64,000 bases of DNA from Alcanivorax sp. GTDB taxonomy: Bacteria; Pseudomonadota; Gammaproteobacteria; Pseudomonadales; Alcanivoracaceae. How positions within the stretch are numbered: position 1 is the first letter of the stretch; each line of letters begins with the position of its first letter. Below, piece after piece: positions 27,782 through 36,366 of the stretch. Made by a program: the position numbers and the translations under genes. Location of the stretch: the NCBI RefSeq assembly GCF_017794965.1, contig NZ_CP051240.1, forward strand, positions 372,001 through 436,000, in the 5' to 3' direction. The notes beneath the pieces were generated by a model. That model had not been told where the DNA came from and ran no database searches. It saw nothing but the letters and a program-made list of their open reading frames with translations.

Positions 27782-27836
27782 TCCGGCAGCCCGGCAGCAA
27801 CCTACCTGATGCAGTAAGTCCGTGGTAGAATGCCGC

Positions 27837-27864
27837 AACCGGGGGCAACGCTCCCGGTTTTTTT
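27837..27864 (+). terminator. Rho-independent terminator closing the DUF11 locus
   Basis: Stem AACCGGG / CCCGGTT followed by a run of T, 55 bases after the last DUF11 gene and just upstream of the DUF2065 gene. It marks the right edge of the insertion. Confidence 0.8.
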
Positions 27865-27887
27865 GTGGCTGTTGTCTGGCAGGAATG

Positions 27888-28073
27888 ATGGATTTTTCCT
27901 TGTTGATCAAGGCTCTGTGCCTGGTGTTGGTCATTGAAGGCATTCCTCTTTTTCTGGCTCCCGAGCGCGCCCGTGCGGCCGCGTTGCAGGTGGCGGGAAT
28001 GCCCGGACGGACATTGAGAATTGTTGGGCTGGTGCTGATGTTGCTTGGCGCCGGCCTGTTGGCAGGTCTGTAG
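27888..28073 (+). CDS. DUF2065 small membrane protein (YjeT-like)
   Basis: 61 residues, MDFSLLIKALCLVLVIEGIP..., with two hydrophobic helices (about residues 4-22 and 40-60) around the conserved LVLVIEGIPLFLAPERAR motif. DUF2065 genes normally sit directly between hflC and hisZ or purA, so this is the right-hand flank of the interrupted operon. Either of two adjacent ATGs (27885, 27888) could start it; the second has better spacing from AGGA. The function is unknown. Confidence 0.85.
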   Translation: MDFSLLIKALCLVLVIEGIPLFLAPERARAAALQVAGMPGRTLRIVGLVLMLLGAGLLAGL

Positions 28074-28140
28074 GATCTGGCCTCACGGCGAAGCGGAAAG
28101 ACGGGCAACCGTCTTTTCAACACCCGAACATGGTGAACGA

Positions 28141-29313
28141 ATGAATCAGGAAGCACAGTGGCTGCTGCCCGACGGGGTAGAAGAGGTTCTCCCCGGCCGG
28201 GCCCGCGCAATCGAACAGCTGCGCCGCCGTACACTGGATCTGTATCAGCAGTGGGGGTATGAACTGGTATTCCCGCCGCTGATCGAGTTTCTCGAGTCCC
28301 TGCTCAACGGCGCAGGTCGGGATCTGGAACGGGAAACCTTCAAGATCACCGATCAGCTCACCGGCCGTCTGATGGGAGTGCGTGCTGACATCACTCCCCA
28401 GGTGGCGCGTATGGATGCGCACAGCCTTCGCCAGAATGCGCCCACCCGTCTGTGCTATTGCTCCAGCGCGTTGCGTACCCGTCCCGCGGTGGCCGGCGGC
28501 ACCCGTCTGCCTTATCAGATCGGCGTGGAGCTGTTTGGTCATGCCGGCGTGGACAGCGATCTGGAAGTGATCTCCCTGTTGCTCGAAACCCTCAAGCTTT
28601 CCGGTCTCGATCAGGATGTTGTGCTGGATCTGGGCCATGTGGGCCTGTTCCGTGGTCTGGTGGAAGCCTGTGAGTTCAGCGAAGCCGATCAGTACCGGCT
28701 GGAAGACATCTACGTACGCAAGGCGCGGGTAGAGTTGGAGACCTTTGTCGGCGAGCGCGATCTGCCCGCCAAGGCCGGCGAGGCCTTGCTGGCATTGCCC
28801 TGGCTGGCCGGTGGGGCTGCGGTGCTGGAGCAGGCGCGCACACTGCTGAGCAATTTCCCGGCGGCACTGGACGCGCTCACCGAGTTGAGTGAACTGGTCG
28901 ACGTGCTCAGCGCAAAAGGCATCAATCTGCATCTGGATCTGGGTGAACTGCGTGGTTATCACTACCACACCGGCAGTGTGTTCGCCGCCTACCTGCCTGG
29001 TGAGAGTGAACCGTTGGCCAAGGGCGGGCGTTATGATCACATCGGTGAGGTGTTTGGCCGAGCCCGTCCCGCCACCGGTTTCAGTGCCGATCTGAAGATG
29101 CTGGCAGCACAGCTGGTAACCGATGTCGCTGGCGGTATTCTTGCCGAAGGCTCCTTGCGTGATGCCGGTTTTGCCGCCAGTGTGGCGGCTCTGCGTGAGC
29201 GTGGGGAGCGGGTGGTGCTGGCCCTGCCTGGCGCAGACAACGACCCGCAAGTACTCGGCTGCCAGCGCAAGCTGGTGCAAGCCGATAACGGCTGGATCAT
29301 TCAGGACTTATAG
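28141..29313 (+). CDS. hisZ: ATP phosphoribosyltransferase regulatory subunit HisZ
   Basis: 390 residues. HisZ is a paralogue of histidyl-tRNA synthetase that lacks the anticodon-binding domain and pairs with the short-form HisG for the first step of histidine synthesis. The class II synthetase-like core is visible: LLPDGVEEVLPGRARAIEQL, FEFP-like VFPPLIEFLESLL, ADITPQVARMDAH (motif 2 region) and GGRYDHIGEVFG. The ATG at 28141 gives the standard N-terminus; upstream in-frame codons lack similarity. It lies between DUF2065 and purA as in Pseudomonas-type genomes. Confidence 0.95.
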   Translation: MNQEAQWLLPDGVEEVLPGRARAIEQLRRRTLDLYQQWGYELVFPPLIEFLESLLNGAGRDLERETFKITDQLTGRLMGVRADITPQVARMDAHSLRQNAPTRLCYCSSALRTRPAVAGGTRLPYQIGVELFGHAGVDSDLEVISLLLETLKLSGLDQDVVLDLGHVGLFRGLVEACEFSEADQYRLEDIYVRKARVELETFVGERDLPAKAGEALLALPWLAGGAAVLEQARTLLSNFPAALDALTELSELVDVLSAKGINLHLDLGELRGYHYHTGSVFAAYLPGESEPLAKGGRYDHIGEVFGRARPATGFSADLKMLAAQLVTDVAGGILAEGSLRDAGFAASVAALRERGERVVLALPGADNDPQVLGCQRKLVQADNGWIIQDL

Positions 29314-29322
29314 AATTCGAAG

Positions 29323-29352
29323 GGCGGAAATGGGCGCCAGCCCATCTCCGCC
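29323..29352. repeat. Hairpin in the hisZ-purA gap
   Basis: GGCGGAAATGGGC (29323-29335) pairs with GCCCATCTCCGCC (29340-29352) with one mismatch and a four-base loop. There is no T-tract. It may stabilise the hisZ message or act in purA control. Confidence 0.45.
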
Positions 29353-29460
29353 GTTGTGATGGTGGCGGAGACGGGTTACGGCCAGTCCTCTGCCTACGGT
29401 AAAGCGTGTCGCGTGAAGCGTGATGCGTGCAGCGTTAATTCAACATGGCAGCAAGCAATC

Positions 29461-30753
29461 ATGGGTAAGAACGTAGTTATTCTCGGCACCCAGTGGGGTG
29501 ATGAAGGCAAGGGCAAGATCGTGGATCTGCTCACTGACCAGGCCTCATTGGTGGCACGCTTTCAGGGCGGCCATAATGCCGGGCATACCCTGGTGATCGA
29601 CGGCAAGAAGACCGTTCTTCACCTGATTCCCTCCGGTATCCTCCGTGAAGACGTGCAATGTCTGATTGGTAACGGTGTGGTGCTGGCCCTGGATGCGCTG
29701 CTGAAAGAAATCGGTGGTCTGGAAGATAATGGCGTGCCGGTGCGTGATCGCCTGCGTCTTTCTGCCTCCTGTCCGCTGATCCTGCCGGTACACGTGGCGC
29801 TGGATCAGGCCCGGGAAGCGGCCCGTGGCAACAAGAAAATTGGCACCACCGGTCGCGGCATCGGTCCGGCCTACGAAGACAAGGTGGCCCGTCGCGGTCT
29901 GCGTCTGGGGGATATCTATCACCGTGAGCGTTTCGCTGCCAAGCTCGGCGAAGTGATGGATTACCACAACTTCGTGCTGCGCCAGTACTACAACGCCGAG
30001 CCGGTGGACTTCCAGAAGACCCTGGACGAGACCCTCAAGCTGGGTGAAGAAGTGCGTGGCATGGTCACGGACGTGACAGCCGTATTGCATCACGCCCGCG
30101 AGAACGGCGAGAACATCATGTTCGAAGGGGCCCAGGGCACCCTGCTGGATATCGACCACGGTACCTACCCCTACGTGACCAGCTCCAACACCACCGCCGG
30201 CGGTACAGCTACCGGTTCCGGTGTGGGCCCGCTGTACCTGGATTACGTGTTGGGTATCACCAAGGCCTACACCACTCGCGTGGGCAGCGGTCCGTTCCCC
30301 ACTGAACTGTTCGACGAGAATGGCCGTTACCTGGCCGAGAAAGGGCACGAGTTCGGTTCCACCACTGGCCGTGCCCGTCGTTGTGGCTGGTTCGATGCAG
30401 TGGCGCTGAAGCGTTCCATCCAGATCAATTCCATCTCCGGTCTGTGTCTGACCAAGCTGGACGTACTGGACGGCCTGGAAGAAGTGAACATCTGCGTGGG
30501 CTACCAGGATGCGGAAGGCAATTCCCTGGCCTGTGCCTGGGATGCGGACAGCTATGAAGAAGTGAAGCCGGTGTATGAAACCCTGCCGGGCTGGAGTGAG
30601 TCCACCCTGGGAGTGAAGGCGGTGGACGATCTGCCGGCCAATGCCCAGGCCTACCTCAAGCGGATTGAAGAAGTGACGGGCGCGCCCATCGACATCATCT
30701 CCACCGGTCCTGACCGGGTAGAGACCATCATCAAGCGCCACCCGTTCGCTTGA
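29461..30753 (+). CDS. purA: Adenylosuccinate synthetase
   Basis: 430 residues. Converts IMP, aspartate and GTP to adenylosuccinate, the first committed step of AMP synthesis. The N-terminus GKNVVILGTQWGDEGKGKIV carries the GDEGKGK phosphate loop with the catalytic Asp. FQGGHNAGHT, GTTGRGIGPAYEDK and STTGRARRCGWFDA are all standard. The ATG at 29461 is the conserved start. An upstream in-frame extension exists but has no similarity. Confidence 0.97.
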   Translation: MGKNVVILGTQWGDEGKGKIVDLLTDQASLVARFQGGHNAGHTLVIDGKKTVLHLIPSGILREDVQCLIGNGVVLALDALLKEIGGLEDNGVPVRDRLRLSASCPLILPVHVALDQAREAARGNKKIGTTGRGIGPAYEDKVARRGLRLGDIYHRERFAAKLGEVMDYHNFVLRQYYNAEPVDFQKTLDETLKLGEEVRGMVTDVTAVLHHARENGENIMFEGAQGTLLDIDHGTYPYVTSSNTTAGGTATGSGVGPLYLDYVLGITKAYTTRVGSGPFPTELFDENGRYLAEKGHEFGSTTGRARRCGWFDAVALKRSIQINSISGLCLTKLDVLDGLEEVNICVGYQDAEGNSLACAWDADSYEEVKPVYETLPGWSESTLGVKAVDDLPANAQAYLKRIEEVTGAPIDIISTGPDRVETIIKRHPFA

Positions 30754-30767
30754 GCTTGAAGCGCCAA

Positions 30768-30797
30768 CAAAACGCCCCGCGATGCGGGGCGTTTTTT
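30768..30797 (+). terminator. Rho-independent terminator after purA
   Basis: Perfect stem AAAACGCCCCGC / GCGGGGCGTTTTTTT with loop GAT, 15 bases after the stop. Confidence 0.92.
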
Positions 30798-31148
30798 TGG
30801 CCGCTCTGCGGCCGCAACACGCTTCATGCATCACGCAACACGCAAAGATCAAAAGCGGATTTACCACAGAGGTCACAGAGTTCACTGAGCGCGAATTGCT
30901 TAGTGCTGCTGTTCTTGCTGTAGGAGCCCCACTGGAGGGGCGAACAAAACCCAGGATCAAAACCCCCTTCGTTGCCCCATGGCATCAATCTCACTCAGGG
31001 CGGAGTAAAACGCTGGAGCAGCAGATTCCCGCAAACCCGCGATGAACCTTTTTTCCGGGGTGGGGCAGCAAGATTGTCGCCTGCGGGCAGGTTCTCTGTT
31101 TCAGTGCTGCCCTCCCGGTGTTGCTTTTCGCGTGTTGCAGGTAGCGGA
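30798..31148. other. Gene-free stretch with extragenic repeat-like motifs
   Basis: About 350 bases between convergent genes. It contains a motif of the ACCACAGAGGTCACAGAG type (from about 30861) and CTGTAGGAGCCCCACTGGAG (about 30919-30938), which look like common extragenic repeats. No gene or RNA is recognisable. Confidence 0.4.
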
Positions 31149-32855
31149 TTATTCGCCTTCCGGGTTGTAGATCCACAGCATGTTGTTCACGTGCTTGCTG
31201 GAGTCTTCGCCAATGAGTACACGACCATCGTTGAGGACATAAACGTTGTCCGGACGGGAAATGTTGTCATCGGAACACTGGCTGCCCGTGGCAGAACCAT
31301 CGAACGGGCCGCCGGCCAGCACCGGTTCCATGCGGCTCACGTCGAAGTCCGCTTCCAGCGGCAGGCGGTACATGATGCCGCAGGGATTGCTGGACACCTG
31401 GATGTCACCGGCATCGTCAGTCATGGCGCCGGTGATGTCGGTCAGGCCCACGTACATGTACGGGATGCTGCCGTCACCAGCCCCCTGGTAGTTGATGTTG
31501 ATGCCTTCCATCTTGTTGAATTCGACGGTGGCGCCCAGTGCTTCAGATGCTTTCAGGGTTTCCAGGAAGGCCACCCGGTCATCGGAGAACGGGGAGGTGG
31601 CAATGCCGTTCATGCCATCCAGGTCCTGGCCCAGTTTGCTCTCGGCCCAGTCGTTGATCTGTTGGTCAGTGATGTAGCTGTTGGCGTCGGCAACGAAGTC
31701 GCTTTCATCGATATCGTCGTATTCATCGATGGCGGCTTCCAGAACCGAATTGGTGCTGGAACCCAGCTCGATCCATTCCAGATCAAAGCCGGCGATGCTG
31801 CTATCGGTTTCGTCGTCCTGGGTTGCCTTGGCTGCATACAGGGTGCCGGAAGACAGATCGCCGGCGGTGTCGGCAACGAATTTATAGAAGCCTTTGTTTC
31901 CGCCATCGTCGGTCAGGTACACGGTCTTTTCATCAGGCATGATGATCGGGTTTTCATGGGCTACACGGCCCAGTGTGAAGTGCTTTACCGGAACCGGGGA
32001 GGCGTCGGCAGGCTGGGTGATTTCAACAATGTAGCCATAGTCGTAGGGATTCGGGAAGGTGCCACCCAGGTAATCCTGGATCTTCTGCACATCGCTATAG
32101 CTGGGGTAGCCGCCTGAGTAGTTGCTGTCGTTCCAGTGGGCGGTGTTTTCTGCTTCATAGTTTTCTTCTGATGTGAGTGGCGTGCCCCAGGGAGAGACGC
32201 TACCGAAACAGTTGATCATGGTGCCGTTGACGTTGGAGAAGTCGATGTTCATGGCGTTGTTCACGAACCATTCGTCGCCCACCTTGCTCAACTCCATACG
32301 GCTCATGCCGCCGGGGCGATCTTCCCAGGCAGTGAACAGGTAGCCGCTGTTGCCGTTGTCACCGGTGGTGATGAAGGCGTTGAAATCCGGGTCATTGGAT
32401 TGCTTGATGCCGGTGCTGCCGTCGGCGCTGACAATGTTGCCAAGACCGAAGGGCAGGCCGCCGGCGAAATCATCCCCTTCCCGGCCCAGTACCTGGAAGC
32501 GGCCGGTGGCAACACGGGTGGTCATGGCCTCTGCGGAGGCCGGGTCCGGCACGCTGACCGGCTCCAGATCAGTGGGCAGGTTCTGGATGTCGATCCCGAT
32601 CCAGGCGCCCACCGCGGCTTTGTTTTCACCATTAGGCAGGGTGTCAGACGGATGCTGGACATTGAAGAATACTTCGCCATTGGGGCTGACTTCGATGCCG
32701 GTCAGTTCCGCGCCTTTCGGGATGGTGGCCAGGCGGGTCACCTTGGCACCGGTGGCGCTGTTGCCGTCGTTGTCGTTATCGTTGCCACCGCAGGCAGCCA
32801 GGGTGGCGGTGGCGATGGCCACCGCGAGAGCTTTTTTGTTCAGGATGATATTCAT
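31149..32855 (-). CDS. PhoX-like (DUF839) phosphatase, predicted lipoprotein
   Basis: 568 residues. The lipobox ATATLAACGGND (Cys at about 22) predicts an outer-membrane or periplasmic lipoprotein. Most PhoX enzymes instead carry a Tat signal, so this is unusual. PhoX-family signatures are present: RPGGMSRME near residue 190, NPIIMPDEKTVYLTDDGG, SNPCGIMYRL, and the C-terminal ISRPDNVYVLNDGRVLIGED and SSKHVNNMLW. PhoX enzymes use Fe and Ca to hydrolyse phosphate monoesters. The downstream neighbour on the same strand order is the cytochrome-like gene, and the divergent phosphatase supports a phosphate-scavenging role. Confidence 0.82.
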   Translation of the reverse strand: MNIILNKKALAVAIATATLAACGGNDNDNDGNSATGAKVTRLATIPKGAELTGIEVSPNGEVFFNVQHPSDTLPNGENKAAVGAWIGIDIQNLPTDLEPVSVPDPASAEAMTTRVATGRFQVLGREGDDFAGGLPFGLGNIVSADGSTGIKQSNDPDFNAFITTGDNGNSGYLFTAWEDRPGGMSRMELSKVGDEWFVNNAMNIDFSNVNGTMINCFGSVSPWGTPLTSEENYEAENTAHWNDSNYSGGYPSYSDVQKIQDYLGGTFPNPYDYGYIVEITQPADASPVPVKHFTLGRVAHENPIIMPDEKTVYLTDDGGNKGFYKFVADTAGDLSSGTLYAAKATQDDETDSSIAGFDLEWIELGSSTNSVLEAAIDEYDDIDESDFVADANSYITDQQINDWAESKLGQDLDGMNGIATSPFSDDRVAFLETLKASEALGATVEFNKMEGININYQGAGDGSIPYMYVGLTDITGAMTDDAGDIQVSSNPCGIMYRLPLEADFDVSRMEPVLAGGPFDGSATGSQCSDDNISRPDNVYVLNDGRVLIGEDSSKHVNNMLWIYNPEGE

Positions 32856-32962
32856 GGCTTCCCACCAGGATTGTGAATTTCGGAGACCTGATTGTGGGAA
32901 GCAAGTATGAAAATCAGAGGATAAAAAAATGGCGTTTTTAAGGCGGCAATTGAGATTGCTTC

Positions 32963-34597
32963 TCAGTCTTTCTTTTGCCAGTCCAGGCGAATATCCCAGC
33001 CAAAATACTGATGCTCACGGGGCAGCGGAGGCTCGCCCGCATCCACCTCTTCGAACACGTTGCGGGCGGGCAGCCAGGTGGCATCGCGGCCTTTGATATA
33101 GCTCTGGTGCCGTACGATATGGGTATAGGCCTTGTTCAGTTTCAATGCCCGCTCCCGGGAGGGGGAGATGAGCGTGTAGACATCCGCCGCCTGGACCTTG
33201 GCCGTATCGAGGCTGCCGTCATCGTGATACCAGCGTTGCAGCATTTCCGGATTTTCACGGAACTCACTGCCTCCGCCCGCACGCTTCAGGTAATTGAGAA
33301 TTTCGCCCCGGGTTTCACTGATGCTCGGGGCATCCTGCATGCCGCGGGTATCGATATAGCCCCAGCCTTTGGCGCCGGTGATCTTGCGGGCGAAGGCAAA
33401 GGTCTGATCGATGGTGGTGCCCACCGCAGCATGACACCCCATGCAATGCATGTTTTCTTCAAACGTCTGTGGTCTCAGATTGCCGTCATAGTCTTCAATG
33501 AAACCGCTGACCATCCAGCCCAGTCCGTTCTCCATGCCTTCGTCAAAGTGGTTGATGAACGTGGGTAGCATGCCCAGTCGTTTGTCCTTTCGTTCACGGG
33601 CGTAGCGGCTGGCTACATCATAGGGATCCAGCTGGCGGATCTTGCGCATGTAACGCAACTCCTTCATGCGTGGCGGGACAACGATGTTGTCATCCTCATC
33701 AATGCCCACGTAGCGAACCGAATGCATGAACTCCGTGCCGGTGGGGTATTGCTGGCGGGCCAGAGCTACATCACTGGCGTCACCCAGATAGTGTTCACGT
33801 TTGTGCAGCTGGCGAACTTCTTTGGAGAGGGCGCCGTCACCGTTCAGGTCGGTATTGATTGCGGTCTCATCCATGGGCGCAATGGAGAGCGAGTCCAGTT
33901 GCTTGATGGCCATTTCCAGCAGGGAAAGGTTGAGCAGATAAATATCCTGATTGTCCTTGCCGCGCAGTTCCCGGAACGCTTTCGGGAGACGGATGATGAC
34001 ATCGTCGGTGGAGCCATTGGTGGGCCAGAAGGTGCCGGGGAACGGCTTGTAGTTGAAGGCGACCCAGCCGCTGCCGTCACGGGCAAAGCCGTTCTCATCA
34101 AAAGCCTGATGCGGTGTGGCGTAGTGGGCCAGGTCCGGGACAAACCCTGTCCACTCCTGTTCTTTCAAGCGAGCGGGCAGCGCCTGGTAATTGTCCTGAT
34201 TGATCCAGGCAAGAATGGCCTCGTCGCTCACTGACTCAAGCCATTGCTGGCGATCAACGAACAGGTTGGACCAGTGGTTGCTCAGGCCCACATCGGAAAA
34301 CGCATACCCCCCCTGCAGTGCGCCGTCATCAAGCCGGTTCATTCTTTCTTCGTCAGAAGGATAGCGCTGATGGCAGGTGTAACACGGATTGAAGCGGTCT
34401 TCGGTTTTGGTATAGCACTGCGGTGGTATGGGCGCTTCCAGATTGGTGATGGCGTTGTTGGTGACGCTGGTCCGCTCTGCTTCAGGAACCTGGGGAAGCA
34501 GGCTGTCGTCGTTGTCATTTGTGCAACCGCTCACGCTGGCAAGGGCAGCAAGCGCAAGGAAAAGGATTGCGGTATGGAGAGGGGTGGCACGCTTCAT
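32963..34597 (-). CDS. Di-heme cytochrome-c-like lipoprotein of unknown role
   Basis: 544 residues from the ATG at 34597, chosen because AGGA lies just upstream and the signal peptide then begins MKRATPLHTAILFLALAALA. The lipobox is SVSGC. Two c-type heme motifs are visible: CYTCH (about residue 73) and CMGCH (about residue 395). No catalytic domain is recognised. The Pho-box-like site upstream and the phosphatase neighbours link it to phosphate starvation. A periplasmic electron-transfer or oxidoreductase function is plausible but unproven. Confidence 0.7.
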   Translation of the reverse strand: MKRATPLHTAILFLALAALASVSGCTNDNDDSLLPQVPEAERTSVTNNAITNLEAPIPPQCYTKTEDRFNPCYTCHQRYPSDEERMNRLDDGALQGGYAFSDVGLSNHWSNLFVDRQQWLESVSDEAILAWINQDNYQALPARLKEQEWTGFVPDLAHYATPHQAFDENGFARDGSGWVAFNYKPFPGTFWPTNGSTDDVIIRLPKAFRELRGKDNQDIYLLNLSLLEMAIKQLDSLSIAPMDETAINTDLNGDGALSKEVRQLHKREHYLGDASDVALARQQYPTGTEFMHSVRYVGIDEDDNIVVPPRMKELRYMRKIRQLDPYDVASRYARERKDKRLGMLPTFINHFDEGMENGLGWMVSGFIEDYDGNLRPQTFEENMHCMGCHAAVGTTIDQTFAFARKITGAKGWGYIDTRGMQDAPSISETRGEILNYLKRAGGGSEFRENPEMLQRWYHDDGSLDTAKVQAADVYTLISPSRERALKLNKAYTHIVRHQSYIKGRDATWLPARNVFEEVDAGEPPLPREHQYFGWDIRLDWQKKD

Positions 34598-34644
34598 GAT
34601 CGGTTCCTGGCGAGAAGGTTTCGCAGGCAGGCTAGAGAGCGGGG

Positions 34645-34662
34645 ATGACACAGAAATGACAA
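34645..34662 (-). promoter_or_regulatory. Pho-box-like site for the cytochrome-like gene
   Basis: Read on the minus strand: TTGTCATTTCTGTGTCAT. It matches the PhoB direct-repeat consensus (CTGTCAT, four bases, CTGTCAT) at 12 of the 14 half-site positions. It is 48 bases upstream of the cytochrome-like start. Confidence 0.65.
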
Positions 34663-34680
34663 TTCATGCAGAGGGTGTGA

Positions 34681-34698
34681 CTGACATAAAACTGTCGG
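34681..34698 (+). promoter_or_regulatory. Pho-box-like site for the PhoA-family gene
   Basis: CTGACATAAAACTGTCGG has two CTGNCA-like half-sites 11 bases apart, as in PhoB boxes. It lies about 86 bases upstream of the phosphatase start. Confidence 0.6.
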
Positions 34699-34784
34699 AA
34701 AGTTGTGCTCAAATTGTCACTGAGCAGTCAGCCTTGCGGTGTGTTTTCGGCGCGCGGCATACGGGGCGTTTTTGGGGATCCCTA

Positions 34785-36350
34785 ATGAAATCGGAATCAA
34801 TGTTATGCCTGGTAGCGGCGGTTGCCATGATGGCGGGATGTGCCGAGCCCGGCAGCGATACACAGGCCCGCAGCATCATGACGCTGCCGGATGTGCAGTC
34901 AGCGTCTCCCTGGTTTGTGGATGGACAGCAGGCCGTGCAGGCCGGCGATGACCTGTTTGGCGATGCTGCCCGTGGCCGCGCCCGCAATGTCATTCTCTTT
35001 GTCGGTGACGGGATGGGGATTTCCACCGTTACCGCTGCCCGTATTCTTGCCGGGCAACGTGCCGGCAATCCGGGTGAAGAGCACCGGTTGAGTTTCGAGT
35101 ACTTTCCGGTAACCGGCTTGATGAAAACCTACAACACCAATCAACAGACGCCGGATTCCGCGGGCACCATGACGGCCATGGCCACCGGGGTGAAAACCCG
35201 GGCGGGGGTGATCGCGGTTGATGAGCATGTCCGGCGCGGGGATTGTGATTCCAGCAAGGGCAAGGGATTGTTGTCCGTGCTGGAGCTGGCGGAAAGTCAT
35301 GGCAAAGCCACCGGTATGGTGACCACGGCAAGAGTGACACATGCCACACCTGCGGCAACCTATGCCAAGAGCCCCGAGCGGGACTGGGAATCGGATGATG
35401 CGCTGCCCGAAACGGCCCGTGAAGCAGGTTGTCGAGACATCGCAGCGCAACTGGTGTCATTCGACAAGGGGGATGGCATTGAGGTGGTGATGGGGGGCGG
35501 TCGACGTCACTTCCTGCCCAGGGAGGAAGGCGGCAGACGCAATGATGGCCGGCATCTGATCCGTGAGTGGCAGCAGGCGTATCCGCAAGGACACTATGTG
35601 GACAGTGCGACCCAGCTGGAAGGCGTACCGGCACAGGGGCCGCTGTTGGGGTTGTTCGCTTCCAGCCACATGGCCTATGAGGCACAGCGTCAGGACAGTG
35701 AGCTGGACCAGCCTTCCCTGAGCGCGATGACGGCCTTGAGCCTGGAGCGGTTATCGGACAACAAGAACGGCTATTTCCTGATGGTAGAAGCCGGGCGTAT
35801 TGATCATGGGCATCATGCCGGTAGTGCGTTCAATGCCCTGAATGAAACGGTGGAGTTTTCCGAGGCTGTGAGGGTAGCGATGGAAAACACCGATCCCAGG
35901 GATACCCTGATCATCGTCACCGCAGACCATAGCCATGTCTTTACCATTGCCGGCTACCCCACCCGGGGGAACCCGATCCTGGGCAAGGTGGTGGGCAACA
36001 ATGAGCACGGCGAACCGGAAAGCGAGCCGGTGCATGCCGCCGATGACAGGCCGTATACCACTCTGGGATACATGAATGGGCCGGGCTTTGCCCAGCGCGG
36101 CGCAGTGGGCAATCCTGATGAGCGCAAACAGATGCCCGTCAATGCAGGTCGTCAGGATCTGTCCGGGGTGAATACCCGTAGCCCCGGCTATCATCAGGAA
36201 TCGCTGGTGCCGATGACGTCTGAAACCCATGCCGGAGAAGATGTGGGGGTGTGGGCGAGAGGGCCGGGGGCTCTGTTGCTCTCCGGCACCCACGAGCAGA
36301 ACGTGATTTTTCATGTCATGGCCAGGGCGGCGGGGCTGTTGCCGGACTAG
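34785..36350 (+). CDS. Alkaline phosphatase, PhoA family, predicted lipoprotein
   Basis: 521 residues from the ATG at 34785. The signal peptide ends in a lipobox (AVAMMAGC, Cys at about 18). The metal-binding and nucleophile motifs of the PhoA family are present: NVILFVGDGMGIST, then TPDSAGTMTAMATG with the catalytic Ser, VVMGGGRRHF, EAGRIDHGHHAG and TADHSHVF. The enzyme hydrolyses phosphate monoesters outside the cytoplasm. Divergent from the cytochrome-like gene, with a separate Pho box for each. The longer in-frame upstream extension lacks a signal peptide and is rejected. Confidence 0.9.
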   Translation: MKSESMLCLVAAVAMMAGCAEPGSDTQARSIMTLPDVQSASPWFVDGQQAVQAGDDLFGDAARGRARNVILFVGDGMGISTVTAARILAGQRAGNPGEEHRLSFEYFPVTGLMKTYNTNQQTPDSAGTMTAMATGVKTRAGVIAVDEHVRRGDCDSSKGKGLLSVLELAESHGKATGMVTTARVTHATPAATYAKSPERDWESDDALPETAREAGCRDIAAQLVSFDKGDGIEVVMGGGRRHFLPREEGGRRNDGRHLIREWQQAYPQGHYVDSATQLEGVPAQGPLLGLFASSHMAYEAQRQDSELDQPSLSAMTALSLERLSDNKNGYFLMVEAGRIDHGHHAGSAFNALNETVEFSEAVRVAMENTDPRDTLIIVTADHSHVFTIAGYPTRGNPILGKVVGNNEHGEPESEPVHAADDRPYTTLGYMNGPGFAQRGAVGNPDERKQMPVNAGRQDLSGVNTRSPGYHQESLVPMTSETHAGEDVGVWARGPGALLLSGTHEQNVIFHVMARAAGLLPD

Positions 36351-36366
36351 CCGGGAAGGAGGAGAA

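Noticed and set aside
34428..34784. Upstream in-frame extension of the PhoA-family gene
   Set aside because: It would run through the Pho-box region and bury the signal peptide; the ATG at 34785 fits a lipoprotein.
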